A DNA stretch of 64,000 nt from positions 28,801,393 through 28,865,392 of the forward strand of contig OX388350.1 in the NCBI GenBank assembly GCA_947579665.1, written 5' to 3'. Positions 13,120 through 24,655 of the stretch are shown one piece after another; positions within the stretch are counted from its first letter, which is position 1; every line of letters begins with the position of its first letter. The DNA comes from Sympetrum striolatum. Its lineage: Eukaryota; Arthropoda; Insecta; Odonata; Libellulidae. Both the position numbers and the translations under genes were made by a program. The notes beneath the pieces are model-generated. The model did not search any database, had not been told where the DNA came from, and was given only the letters and a program-made list of their open reading frames with translations.

Positions 13120-14362
13120 TTTATTAGATGATGATCTTTGCAGAATGTCATTGTAGCATACGATCTTTTGTACATCAAAATAGTATATACAAACTTAAGA
13201 AATGCAATGTACATCACAATTATGACTTCAAATTACCATTCGTATCAATTGAAATGTTTGTTATAGGAAATCTATTGCTTTTGTGAGAAGCATAATTTTA
13301 TACAGCTGGTATCATAATTCAAAATTTATCCCTCAATTTCCATTATATAAGTGAAAGCCTTTAAAAGAGTTTCAAAAGCTCTTTCAATTCTTTGAATTTT
13401 TTTGAGGTTGCAACTTATTTGCAACGTGAGGAATTTTTTAGAGGAATCTTTCATGGTTTCCATCCAATTGATAACATCCGATACATGAATAATTTCTGGA
13501 ATAAAGAAAAGAAGAAATGCCAACTTCTTTGTTCAAGTGCACATTTAAAGGTTATCGAAATGATTGTCACTATTAATAAACTAACACACTACATATGCAT
13601 TTTAGAGTTTGACATCAAGGCTAATATTAGATGAAAAATCTTTTACAAATGCTTTACTTATAAAAGATTAATCAGTCTCCTGTAGTGAGCATGAAGTCAA
13701 TAACACTAAATAAAATAAATCAGAAGATAACATTTGTATAAAAATTAAAACAATGAAAATAATACCTCAGATCAAATGATCAGAATGATCGCTTTGAATA
13801 AAAAGACAACAGTAAATTTCTATGTCTTCGTAAGGAAATCAAACAAATCGTTGCTCTCAAGAAATGAAGGAGAAATGTAGTGCATAACTTTAATTAGATA
13901 AAAAAAACAACATAACAACACTGCATGGCTTCGCGATGAACTATCAATCAAAACTTAATAGAAACCCAAAATAAGTGCCAAGTAAAACCAAAAATTAAAT
14001 AGACTCTATCAGATTTAAAAGTAGACATTTGGAAGTTTAATGATTGAGAATTTTCCCTTTTTCGTGATAATCATCAAAAGAGCCGTAACTGCACATTTCA
14101 GACACTATAAAGAAATATTGTATTGCACCTTGACTTTAGGGTTTTGGCATACAAGAATTCTCTCTCAAATAGTTTCTGGATGAAGAGAGTGGAGTGTTAC
14201 CGAGGAAGGATTTTATAGAAATCCAACAAGTCCTTTAGAGTGAATAAATTAAAAATGCACAGATAAAATCATCACATGAGTAGGCAGGCAGTTTGACCTA
14301 GGGCACTTGGATGGAAGTGCTTGTCCTTTCTTCAGACGTGCCCCTTGCTAAAGACTGAGACA
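13120..14362 (-). other. probable 3' UTR of FAF2
   Basis: Follows the FAF2 stop codon on the minus strand. A minus-strand AATAAA lies at 13125-13120 and is one plausible polyadenylation signal. The true cleavage site cannot be fixed without transcript data. Confidence 0.35.
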
Positions 14363-17300
14363 TCATGCTTCAAGATCATACACAAAAAGAACTTCTCCTC
14401 TTCGTAGCCCAAACTGCTCCAGAGTCTGTGTACTTTCTTCATTTTCAGTTGGCGTACAGTTCAAAACCCTTTTGGGGAAATTGGTGGCAATCTCAAAGCT
14501 ATCGGGAGAATCAGGATGGCAGAAGACGTAATAATACAGTGCCTGGAATTAAAAATTAAGCGCCATTGCATTATTTCCCTATTATGCTGCAACTAACTAC
14601 TAAAACGTTACGGTAGCTACTGATCCTGCCCTTCTATTCACTATCTACTCAAGTAATTGCAATAGTAATAATCTAGAAGATGATTAAGAGTCATCTCCTA
14701 CAGTTAAAAAAATAAACAACTTCACTTGTCTTAATCTTAAAAGTACGTTTCCAAGTGAAAATAGGATGAAGTTTCAGCCATTGAAATAAAAGTTGGTACA
14801 CATTATCCAATGCATAATAAACAATTTCAAATTGAGTTTTCACAAGCTTTAGATCATTAGGCTATCACAATATTACTAATACAGTAAAAATATATGATGT
14901 TATTTTGAGGATATTGGTATAGTGCTGAATCATGACATTCAGTCATTCATATGGCAGTAAACAACCTTAAACAGAAAGCAGAAAATGACTCCACAAAATC
15001 TACAAACAAATATTCATGGATTGTTTGAGATCAACTGTTTTGTTAAGGGTGAAGTGAGAAAATAAATTGCTGAAGTTACAGATGGAGGATATGAAAATAT
15101 TTTAGACCTGAAACAAAGGAAAAAAATAATGGGAAGATTGAACATATTACCTGGAGAGGGTGGCCGAGTCTAAATCTACGTTCCAGCCTTTTCCCACTTG
15201 GCAACTTAATTACGACATGGACAGCTTCTGGATCATCCGCAGATGGTTCGTCAGGGACCCTGGTAGCCCACTCTATCTTTCTCCTCCTTATTTCCTAAAA
15301 ATCAAACGCAGAATAATGCATTAGGAGTTCAACTCTGAAAACAGCCATATATTAGAGCACTAGAATTTTATCCTTTATTTGAAACCAAATTTCATTTAAG
15401 ACTGAATGCCACTGAAGCTACTTCAAAACAAAGTTGACCATGCAGAGGACATATCTAAATGGCAGATTGATGACAAACAATATGATAAAATGTATAACTT
15501 CTCAACTTTTAACATATTAAACTACTGGTTGAGTGACTTCATCCTCTTTAAAATGTGCAAAAGGAGGAGTGTGTAACAATATCTATAACAATATAAAGCA
15601 CATTAAACGCATTATTTATGCCTTTACCTCTATCCTCCTCTGCTCTTCCTGTATTGCTTCTTCTACCTTCCTCCGTTCTGCCTCTTCCCTTTCCCTCTCC
15701 TCCTGTCTTCGTCTCTCTTTCTCGCGATCCGCCCTCAAGGATTCCGCATAGGCCTCGTCTTGTTGCCTTCGCAAGGTTTGGGTGAAACTGCGCTCATTCC
15801 TGCTCAGAAATAAAAACATTACAATCACTACAATTTTCTACTACTGCTTACAAATCATTTTCAAGGATAAAAGCAGTAACATTTTCAATTAAAGTTCCTT
15901 CCCATTGACCAACACCTAGTACATAGTTCCATTATGAAATCATAAGTTGTTTTAACAACAGCTTCACCAGCTGACAGTTCCATTATTATAACTATCAAGT
16001 CAATAACAAATTGTCTTGTTCATAAATACAGTTCCATCAACAATATGAACTGATATACCAGGCAACCATCACATAGACTTCTTAATCAGTTATCATAATA
16101 ATAGTCTATCAGGGATAGTCACTGCCATAAGTTGTTTGTTTATTGCCATTAAGAAGTTTATCAGTAAGTAATGTACCCAGCTATGCTATTATTCAATCTT
16201 AAGTTTTAACTCGGGCACTATTTTTAATAGGCAAAGCAAAACTACAGCCAAAAATCTCAGAAAAAAGGAAGCAGATGAACAGTCTTGTTTGGAGATAGAA
16301 CCAGCTTTTCGGAGCTAAGCACATGCCTAGATCACTATGTCTCTGATGACATTGGATAATGTTACTCTGAAATAACAAGCTATGAGAAAAAGAGACTTAT
16401 TACGATATGAATACACTTATATATTTTCTACTAAGTCTTATTCCCAGCATAACTACTTATAGCAAGGTTATTGAACCAGCTCCAGTTTTCAACACGATTC
16501 AATTGAATCTCAAATAATATTAATACTAATTAAGAAATATGCTAACTCACTCACCTATCGGCTCGGGCAGCAATCAGTGATGCTTCATTTTCTGACATAA
16601 GAGTCTGCAGAGTCATGATCAGCTCTCTTGGACCAACGGCACCCTCCAATCTAAATCAAAAAGGAACTTAGTGAAGAATAACATTCCAGCAAAAGAATCA
16701 TCCTGGAATATGTGGATGAATATTACCTTCCAACCACTGTCATCTTTGTGTCCCTCAGTACAAGGAGTGCCAAGAATGGATAGGAGCATTCTCTTAGAGT
16801 AAGGGCCACTTTATAACCTTCTGGACTAGTAACGGAACAGCCCCAAAAAAGGGCCTGGGAATCGACAAAGGCCACAAAATCTGGATCCCCTAAAGTTGAT
16901 CTGGAAAGAAGAGAGGTAAAGCAAGCTGTTTACTAAAAATGTGGTGTGCAACTGATAAAGATGACAGAAATAATGAAATAAAAACAAATATGAAGATCTT
17001 GAAATCCCCTTGATTCCTATCATACTGAATGAGGAATACTTATGCACGCTTACCGGCAAAATGTTGGGGTGTCTTGGTGCTGGGGACAATGCAGATAGAC
17101 AATGAGGAACCGAAGATCTCGTTTTGCGTGAGCTAATGCATCAGAATATGATCCACGAAAGAAAATAGGATGAATGGTTCCAAAGTTGCTTTCAAATTCA
17201 GCAACAAAAGATGCAACATCAGCCACTGGGTCAGTTCCAACTGAAAATAAAGGTGAAATGGATATTGTTCAACATATTAAATTACAAGTATTTTACACAA

Positions 17301-18856
17301 CCTTAAGTAGATAAAACTCATGTTAAGTGTTGTGGAAGATCATTGGATAGAATTTATATATTTTTCCTTGATAAAGAAGGGTCAAGAATAAAAAATATCT
17401 AAGAATCAAATCTTGGATAAAATCAGTTTATCACTTCTTATTAGTGCATCATTTATTAGGATAAATAGGGCAATTTATTCCATCGATATGTTCGAAAATA
17501 ATAATACACATAATATAATAAAAATGTGTCAAATTTAGAACTTAATTGGAATAGCAAGAAACAAATCCTTAATTAAAAGAAGAACTCACATAGTCTGGGA
17601 TCTGGACGTAGCATATTAACAGCTGAAAATATAATTGATGCAATTGTGCGATAGCAAAGTTGGAATACATAGGAAAAGAGGCCAGATATAAAGCCAGTTA
17701 TTCCCCTCCGCCTTGTTTCTCCGGATGATTCTCCCCATCGCCACCAAGATCCAGAGGGGTAACTTCTTGAAGGAATCACAGATCTGCTTCCAACAGCATC
17801 CACTACAGGGCTTGGAGTATCTCTCTGCAAATAAGTTACTCTCACATTACAAAAAATTCAAACTATATAACTTTTGTTCATAGATAGCAAGATAAAGACG
17901 AAATATTAAGTCAAATTATAATTCTATAGACATGACAAAGCAAAAAAGCGATATAACATTCGCGCCTGCGATACTTCATAGTTTATTTCATCGTATTGAT
18001 GATCAGCGGAATAATTTAGCTGAAATACATACTTCTCGAGAGGAGAAAAACACTGACGGTCGACCTTCTCTCATATTTAATTGGTCCTGAACAGCAACTT
18101 CCAGATCCCATGAATGTCTCTGAAGCACATCCTGACACACAGATATATCTTCAATACCAGTTAGTTCCTAAAACAGATATGACAAAAGGTATTACGCTGT
18201 GGCAGTGAATCATATGTTATGATACCCTTTTGTAAATATACTTTATTTGCATGCATGATTACAACAAGTTTATTCTAGCACAAATTTTCTCGCAATTCAT
18301 CAAAGAGTTAAGTTAAGGAGATTAAGCAATCGACAATTAAACCAAAAATGGTCACATAGTCGGCGAGAGCAAAATGAAAGTCATTCAGAAAAAACAGCCA
18401 TAAAATCTTGAAAATACATTTTACGTAAATAAATGTAAAGTCACTATTGTAAAATACATTATTAGTAATCTTTATAGATGTAGATAAGCTCCAAAAACGC
18501 ATTACAAACTACGATGACTGTGAAAAATGTAGACAGAAATATTTTACCATATAGCATTAAGTTAGTTAACTTGAGAGCAATTTTTCCAAGTTTTAACTAA
18601 TAATTTTTTAAACAATGAATTTCTGAGCAAATTCTGGAGCACCTTAAAGCGACTTGATCAATGTTATATACTAAATAACGTTGACGGGGAAACCATATTG
18701 AGAAACATATTATTTATGCCTTCCCAAAAAATAATCATGATCAATACACTTCATAAGGGTAAAAATTAATGAGCTATTGACAGTGATATTTCATATTACC
18801 TGAAACTGCAGCAACTTTTCCGTTTGCTCCCCCGTTAGGGCCTCGTTTTCGGCCAT
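14363..18856 (-). CDS. FAF2: FAS-associated factor 2 / UBX domain protein 8, nine coding exons
   Basis: Coding exons (minus strand): 18856-18800, 18167-18033, 17824-17590, 17240-17054, 16900-16727, 16650-16555, 15799-15628, 15294-15151, 14542-14363. All junctions are GT-AG and phases agree, giving 459 residues (human FAF2 445). UBA domain: about residues 10-52 (GEQTEKLLQFQELTGIED). Hydrophobic hairpin: about 105-136, for ER and lipid-droplet insertion. Then RPDPR and a thioredoxin-like UAS domain (about 145-275; FRGSYSDALAHAKRDLRFL, MTVVGRLEG). A charged coiled coil (about 290-350) and a C-terminal UBX domain (about 373-459) follow. Known family role: recruits p97/VCP to ubiquitinated ERAD substrates and regulates lipid droplets. 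The UBX loop reads NFPKRV where human has NFPRRV, a conservative change at the p97-contact FPR motif. Start chosen at 18856 because MAENEALTGEQTEKLLQFQ matches the family N-terminus. Confidence 0.97.
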
Positions 18857-19186
18857 GATTACTGCGTGAAATGACTTTTATCTTCCACTTTTATGATAAC
18901 AAGGAATTACCTGGTTTATCAATTTGCATTATCAAATTCTGAAGAAGCTCAGTATTCTGTATGGATGTGATCTTATGATTTCGTCAGAATTACATTGCAT
19001 TTTCCGGAAATAAATATGCTACTCTCACTCTGGAAACATTTACAGACTCACTATCGATATCTCGCTCGTTATTACCGTTCAGTCAAGATTTTCGTAAGTC
19101 GAATGATTGAGCGGTATATTCAAGATTGACTCAAACGGCTCAAACAAAAGAATAAAAAATCTTGTTATGGTGTTCATCAGTCTCCC
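18857..19186. promoter_or_regulatory. head-to-head intergenic interval, likely shared promoter
   Basis: Only 330 bases separate the FAF2 start codon (minus) from the first ATG of the divergent gene candidate (plus). 5' UTRs and promoter elements of both must lie here or in upstream introns. No TATA box or CpG island stands out. Confidence 0.5.
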
Positions 19187-22100
19187 ATGAGATTCATTAC
19201 GGAGGAAAATATGTTCGATGGTCCAGGTAATTCGACAATGCTGATTTCAACTTTATCATTCTGTCTAATATATACACATGTCGATTATATTCAATGTGTC
19301 TGTTCGGACATCTATAGATTATTGTTTGGAGGTATTTCTATTTGCTGTATTCGTAGATTGTTTTCCCCAGATTGACATCCAAATTTTCGCATTTAAGATA
19401 TTTTATTAATCAAAAGACTATTCGTGAACGTCATTTCTTGTGAAAATGCTCCTTGATTTTGAGATTAAAGTTTTAAATGCAAGGTGTGGCTGCATTTGGA
19501 AGAAGTGAACGTACTGATTCTTTGGTCAACAATGGAATGTTGTTGGAATTTCCTTATAATTTATTTTGGAAAATGGATATTTTGATATTATATAAATGGA
19601 ATTGAAATATTTTAGAAATACATAAATTATTTACTGCAATAAGCTCACATCATGCAGCATTAGCACTGATTAGCGCTATCAACTTTCAAATTCTAAGTTA
19701 CTCCAAATCATGATCACCAACTAATATATTAGTCTAAAATGTTTTAAAATACTTTCTTACTTATGAGGAATAGTTTAAACCTTTTTAATGAAACCCAAAG
19801 TTTTGTGTCAACATGGAATTTATTTTCTTACTAATGCTCAAATGATAGCTGTCATAAATCTGGCTGATTATTTTTAGCCTAAACTATATAAAAAATATTT
19901 CTGATGATAAGTATAAGACTTTGAAACTGTTGTTGACATAAAACTCAATTATTCTTACTATTCTTGTTGAAATTCCACAAAGTGAAGGCCTCTTGTGAAG
20001 GTTATTTTTTTCTAAACTATTACTGACGTTGTCTATTTCAGTACTGTTACCTCTTACTGTGAGTTATTTTGAAAGCACACCCATGCAGGTATTCTTTAGT
20101 TTCTGCTTATTTCTTTTCCAAAGCTTTCAAGGCTAATTATCTCTAATGAAATTATGTATTATATTGTCAAGAACTATGAAGAATCACATATTTGTGCATG
20201 AACTCCTTGTAATCTTATTATCCCTTAACTGACTGAACTCAAAAGCATTGATTTTGTTAATTAAGTTAATCATGACCATTTTGCTGAATTGGTTATTCCA
20301 AAATTTTAACCACATTTCTTATCCTGTTCATCAAGATAAGAATCAGGTTCATTATCTTCATCCAGTTTTTTTTTAAGACAGTAGTGTGTTCAGTACCAAT
20401 AATCAAATGATATTGTATTCTTGAAACATTTTTCTTAGATTTTACCATAGAGTAACTAGAGTTACTCTATGATTTTACATATTTTTTTTGGTTTGTCTGT
20501 CTTTCATTCTTTTATCCATTGTTTTTTCAACAAAAATCCTTGCAGTTTTATTGAGTGTTTTGTTTCCTGGTCAGTTAAAAAAATAAAAATAGTGGAGTGC
20601 CACTGGTTTCTTCTTATAATGAATATTTTTAATAAACCTACCCACACAGGCATGTACATACATACCTCAAGACTGAAATTAACATATACCTTAAATGCCA
20701 GCCCAATTCCACTCCATGATAAATTAACTTCTAAATATACTGCCATCAAGAAATGATTTCAAAATAGAATCAATGCACAAACAAACTGTTGGAAAACAAA
20801 ATATAATTTGTATTACCTCAGAATATTGGTTACTTCTATATTATTTTCTTTTAACTCTAGCTCAATGTTAAACAGCCCACAACCTTGTCTCAACTCAAAA
20901 ATAATAATTTCATAAAAGTGGCTTTTGCAACAAGCAACAAGTTGAAACATCCAAATTTAAGTTAACCCATGTTTTGTTAGTAACATAAACCATCTTTCTC
21001 TGTAATTCTTCCCATCCATTTTTCCTTCACTTACTGTTTTAAATAGACTATTGTAATGAAATATATATTCATTCATAAGTTCTCTCCTTCTCAGAGTTTT
21101 TTTAGACCTTTTTCTCTCTCTCTCTCTCCAGGATAGCTATATCACCAGTAAAGCTGATGATATAGCTATCCTGGCAGAGGAGAAAAACCATAGCTTGCTG
21201 ATTTTCTGTGGTTTTATGCCTGTTTTAACATTCTTCTGTACTTTATTTATTGCCTTTTTGTTGTAAATATTGAATATCACAAATGTCAAAGCACATGCTC
21301 TCTCCAGATTGATGAAGCAAATATACGTTGGTTGGTCTTTCTTTATTGTCTTATCTTTGATTAGTGTTAATGCTATAATAGTTTCTCTTGTTCCCTTACT
21401 TTTCCTCAAACTGAATTGGTCTTCATCCAGAAACTCATCTGTCTTCGGATTCATTCTCCTATAATTGATTTTGGACGGAAATTTTATACATGGGTAGTAA
21501 AGCTTATTGTTTGGAAGTCTTTGTATCTCTGGGCACTTTGTTTCTGCAGTAGAGCAAATATTACATTCTTTTTATGTTCCTTTGGTATTTACCAATTTCA
21601 GTGTATAAAATTAATCTACTGTATATGCCGGCGTATAAGTCGATCCCTAAAATGTGGTGTATGGTGGGGTGAATTTTAGGTTTTGGCCTATGTTCAGTGT
21701 ATAAGTCGACCTAAAAATAAGGCAACACCTCTTCCCCAGCTCTATTTTCTTTGAAGAAAAACTGTAGTATCCATAAATGTATGATAGGTTAAGGAATATT
21801 TATCGTATAAGATTAAGATGCTAGAATTGTTTCTTTCAGCTGTCATGTCAACTTCTCGCCTCTACTTAACTTTTACACAAGTTACTTTTGTTGGTATAAC
21901 ACAGCCTTTACAAATAAAAATGCATTATGAAGCCGAAACACAATGGTATTAAAAATTTATTATAAAATTGATGGCAGTATAGCATGGTAATATCAAATCA
22001 CGGCACTGCTAAAACAATTTCCATTAACTCCTAATACTAAGTCGAATCACAACTATTATCAAAATATAAATAAAAATACATGTGGAGAAATTAATATAAT

Positions 22101-24299
22101 TTGTGAAGAATAAATGTGTCAAATTTATTCTAAAGATATGAAAATGGTTTATTAATTTAACTCTTTTATTATGAAAACATGTCATAGCATATCATTCTTT
22201 CAGGCACAATTGTATTTTGTGATGAAATTTGTTTTATATGATATATATCTACGTTGATTATACTTGCCAAAAATTAGTTTCAGTAAGAAATGATTGTGGT
22301 GAGTTGCGAGAGTTTGTGTACAACAAGTGTTAAGTAGGCAGTTTCACTTATTTATCCCCCGGTGTTAAAGGGTTACATTTTATGTTTGGCGTATACCGTA
22401 TTTGACGGCATATAAGACGCACCTTTTTTCCTAAATTATGTCTCGAACTGTTAACTGTACTTGTTAACTTTCAAAACTTAATGCTGTTTTTTTGCCTAGA
22501 TGGTCTATGCTACCTATTTCATTATTGCATTCAATGAATGTGTTAATATTTGGCTTTTACGAAACCTAACAACTAAAAGAAACTACAATTTAAGTTATTG
22601 TGGTACTGCGCTTTCGCACGAACTATTAAAAATTTTTTTCCTTGTAAGTGCCCAACTTAATGAGGGAGCGTCTTATATGTCGGTGGATCTTATATGCCGT
22701 CAAATATGGTAAGTTGACACCTGGTTTTTGAGAGATTTTTTTAGGCTTCAAAGGTCGACTTATACACTGGCATATGTAAGTAACTGAAATAGGAGTTCAT
22801 CAACTCCTGGCATTCTTCTGTCTCTTCAATTCTTTATTTATGCATCAAGTTCTAATCTCAGTGTAAAGTATTTTCATTTATGGTATTCCTAGCTATTACC
22901 CAACTATATAATGCTTTGCTGATGTAAATCTTCTCTAAATACTCTTTATTTTATCTTCAGCTTCAATGACTATTTCATTTCCATCACATTTAATGGCATT
23001 ACCATTGATAAGATGTTGTTTGTAGTAACTCCTTTCAGTTGATGTTATGTTTCTACCTTCTGCTTTTAGTGTGGAAAGATTGGGTTCCCCTTCTTTAAAA
23101 AGTTTTTCATCCATTCATCTTGCTTTACAAATTTTAAAATTATTTTATATATATGCTGTCCTGTTTTTGAGTTTTTAAACTTTCTTCTTTCATTTATTAA
23201 GTCCAATACTTTTCATGTAATCTAAGGTTTCTGATTATCTGATTTTCCTTTCCCTAATTTCTCTTTTGCTGTCTTGAGGATTACTTTTTAATCTCCTGCC
23301 ATCTTTCTTCAGTTGGTACTTTATCATTTCTGTCTTCTTCAGCTTTGTCTAGTGTACTTTGATAGTTAAATTTTGTGCTCTGTTTTCATCAGCCTTACCA
23401 GCTGCCATTCTTTGTTAGTTGATTTTTTTAAGCTTAAGCTGGCATTCTATTATGACCAAGCAGGAACGGATCTAGAGAAAAATTTTGGGGGGGGTCCGAT
23501 CAAAAAATTTAAAAATAAAAGACATTTCGGCTTTCACAAACGTGACGTAAGAATTGTGTTAGACAAATTCGAATATTTTCGCTAGTGATTGCTTATTAAA
23601 TTGTGTTTTATTTGCGTTATTCGAGTTTCATTTTCGAAAAATAGGCACAAGTGATATTTCGGGGGGGGTCCGGACCCCCAGGACCACCCCCCTGGATCCG
23701 TCCCCGTGACCAAGTTATTTTTGCTATCGATATTCTCATAAGAGAAGCTCTTAATAACTTTAACTTGATTTCTAAACAGTTATTTCACTAGTTTCACAGT
23801 GCTCTAAATGTAACAAATTTACATTACTGTCAGGCTCTGTTATTAGTAATTTATCTGAATTTTCTGAAGGAATTCCCTATATATGCTTTTTGGCATTATG
23901 ATTGCTGAAGTCTATAATGTGGAAACCTGTAATCTCAAAGTGTATTTTATAATATTGAATGAATTAGTACTATTATAATGATTATCAAAAAATTGGGGTT
24001 GAACCAAAAGCCAGTGTGAAATTTGGTTTTTAATATTTTTAAATCTATTTTAGAAATGTACAAAATTATGAAAAGTGTATGTAATAGTGTTTGTTTGAGT
24101 TTTATCAATAATTTATTAATGGTATTCTTTATTATTTGAAGGGCCTTCCTATGCTTCGAGGCTGAGAGCTAGAATCTCAGAAGAAAATGTTGCTAAAATT
24201 TTAGCTTACAAAATTCGTATGCCTACAAAACTCATAGAGAAGCTTTCAGCAATACCAAACAGTTTTGCTAGTCTGATTTGGTACAGACATTTGATGTAA
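19187..24299 (+). CDS. divergent two-exon gene candidate, unidentified protein (may be the 5' part only)
   Basis: Exon 1 (19187-19226) encodes MRFITEENMFDGP plus one base and ends at a good donor, CAG|GTAATT. Exon 2 begins after GAAG at 24141 and completes the split glycine codon in phase (MFDGP-G-PSYASRLRARISEEN). It continues VAKILAYKIRMPTKLIEKL, SAIPNSFASLIWYRHLM and stops at 24297-24299: a basic, helical-looking 65-residue product. A possible donor (TTTG|GTACAG) at 24280/24281 would instead remove the last residues, and the following bases match a minus-strand LINE fragment, so the true gene may continue beyond the array. The second ATG (19211) has the better A at -3. No family recognised. 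Confidence 0.45.
20446..20471. repeat. 26-bp palindrome with flanking direct repeats
   Basis: CATAGAGTAACT and its exact inverse AGTTACTCTATG are separated by AG and bracketed by ATTTTAC on both sides. This resembles a tiny palindromic insertion with a 7-bp target duplication. Confidence 0.6.
21128..21174. repeat. fold-back junction inside LINE remnant
   Basis: CCAGGATAGCTATATCA (21128-21144) and its exact inverse (21158-21174) form a 17-bp stem. The plus strand across the right arm reads ADDIAILAEE, a reverse-transcriptase active-site block, while the minus strand reads a degraded version (TGDIAILE) across the left arm. This suggests two RT fragments joined head to head. Confidence 0.65.
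21617..22782. mobile_element. TIR DNA transposon (pogo/Tc1-like termini) inserted in the LINE
   Basis: Left end TACTGTATATGCCGGCGTAT followed by AAGTCGA; right end TCGACTTATACACTGGCATA followed by TGTAAGTA, inverted and about 80% matching. A further internal GTATAAGTCGACC copy occurs near 21701. Terminal TA fits a TA duplication. The LINE reading resumes on both sides, which confirms insertion. No transposase is visible; part of the interior is the nested element at 22394-22711. Confidence 0.75.
22394..22711. mobile_element. 318-bp TIR element nested in the preceding transposon
   Basis: Termini TACCGTATTTGACGGCATAT and ATATGCCGTCAAATATGGTA are inverted with one mismatch, followed inward by AAGACGCACC and a GCGTCTTATATG copy. 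TA at both ends. It lies wholly inside the 21617-22782 element, so it is younger than that insertion. Related termini occur at 3682-4212. Confidence 0.8.
23461..23706. mobile_element. 246-bp hAT-type MITE with 8-bp target duplication
   Basis: The flanks carry exact TGACCAAG copies at 23453-23460 and 23707-23714, the 8-bp duplication diagnostic of hAT transposition. Termini CAGGAACGGATCTAG and the inverted GGATCCGTCCCCG correspond. G- and C-rich runs (GGGGGGGGTCCG) sit just inside each end. It is non-coding and inserted into or beside the minus-strand LINE. Confidence 0.85.
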
Positions 24300-24309
24300 T
24301 ATTGAGACC
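24282..24309 (-). pseudogene. short LINE reverse transcriptase fragment
   Basis: On the minus strand this reads VSILHQMS, matching the RT block that follows NYRP in Jockey/CR1/I-type elements (RPVSILPQMSK). Together with 24528-24645 it suggests one LINE copy interrupted by the LTR at 24310-24527. Confidence 0.4.
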
Positions 24310-24527
24310 TGTAGCAGAATGGTAGTCCTTTTCCTGTTTTGTGTGCGAGCCGCAAGAGGGACAAGCGCATAGGGCAGTCGAGTAGTGAAAGCCTCCGCGA
24401 CCACAGCGAGAAAGCATTGGTGTCGATCATCTCCTGTACGTTTGTCGCGCTTTGAAATAAAGGATTTTCTTGAGCCGAGAATCGTTTTCTATCTTTTCCT
24501 CAAACATCCCAGTGTATCCTCGCTACA
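24310..24527 (+). mobile_element. probable LTR-retrotransposon long terminal repeat (solo or truncated)
   Basis: Starts TGTAGC and ends GCTACA (TG...CA with a 6-bp terminal inversion), 218 bp, with AATAAA at 24456-24461 followed by the TTCTTGAGCC segment expected of an R/U5 boundary. Internal sequence is GC-richer than its surroundings. It interrupts a minus-strand LINE. No clear target duplication and no second LTR, so family assignment (gypsy or BEL-like) is open. Confidence 0.6.
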
Positions 24528-24645
24528 GTGGTAATTTTTTAGCAAGTTTGTTGGTCCACTCTTATGTAAAGGTTTTACAATTGTATATTTGAGCCTTTCT
24601 GGAAAAACACCACTTTGAAAGGACTGATTTATTAATTACTCTATC
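24528..24645 (-). pseudogene. LINE reverse transcriptase fragment
   Basis: Minus strand reads LINQSFQSGVFPERLKYTIV then KPLHKSGPTNLLKNYH, matching the RT block S-x-G-x-FP-x-x-LK-x-(A/T)-x-V-x-P-x-x-K-x-G of Jockey/CR1/I-type LINEs. It stops at the LTR on one side and at the tandem array on the other. Confidence 0.75.
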
Positions 24646-24655
24646 TATTATATAT

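Larger units (their letters stand above)
21137..23452 (-). pseudogene. degraded non-LTR retrotransposon (LINE) reverse transcriptase, split by insertions
   Basis: Minus-strand reading from high to low coordinates gives LINE blocks in order: a linker like LINERRKFKN (about 23200), ELKRQKNARSDELL (about 22830; family KELKNRKAPGIDEIP), then a gap caused by the transposon at 21617-22782. RT continues with DEDQFSLRKSKGTRETI (about 21425; family EQFGFRKGRGTRDAI) and YICFINLERA (about 21320, where intact elements have F-x-DLEKAFD with the first catalytic Asp). Stops and frameshifts are frequent. It lies in the intron of the divergent gene candidate and is not functional. Confidence 0.8.

Noticed and set aside
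13326..13634. Open frames on both strands near 13.3-13.6 kb
   Set aside because: They lie in the probable FAF2 3' UTR and show no family resemblance.
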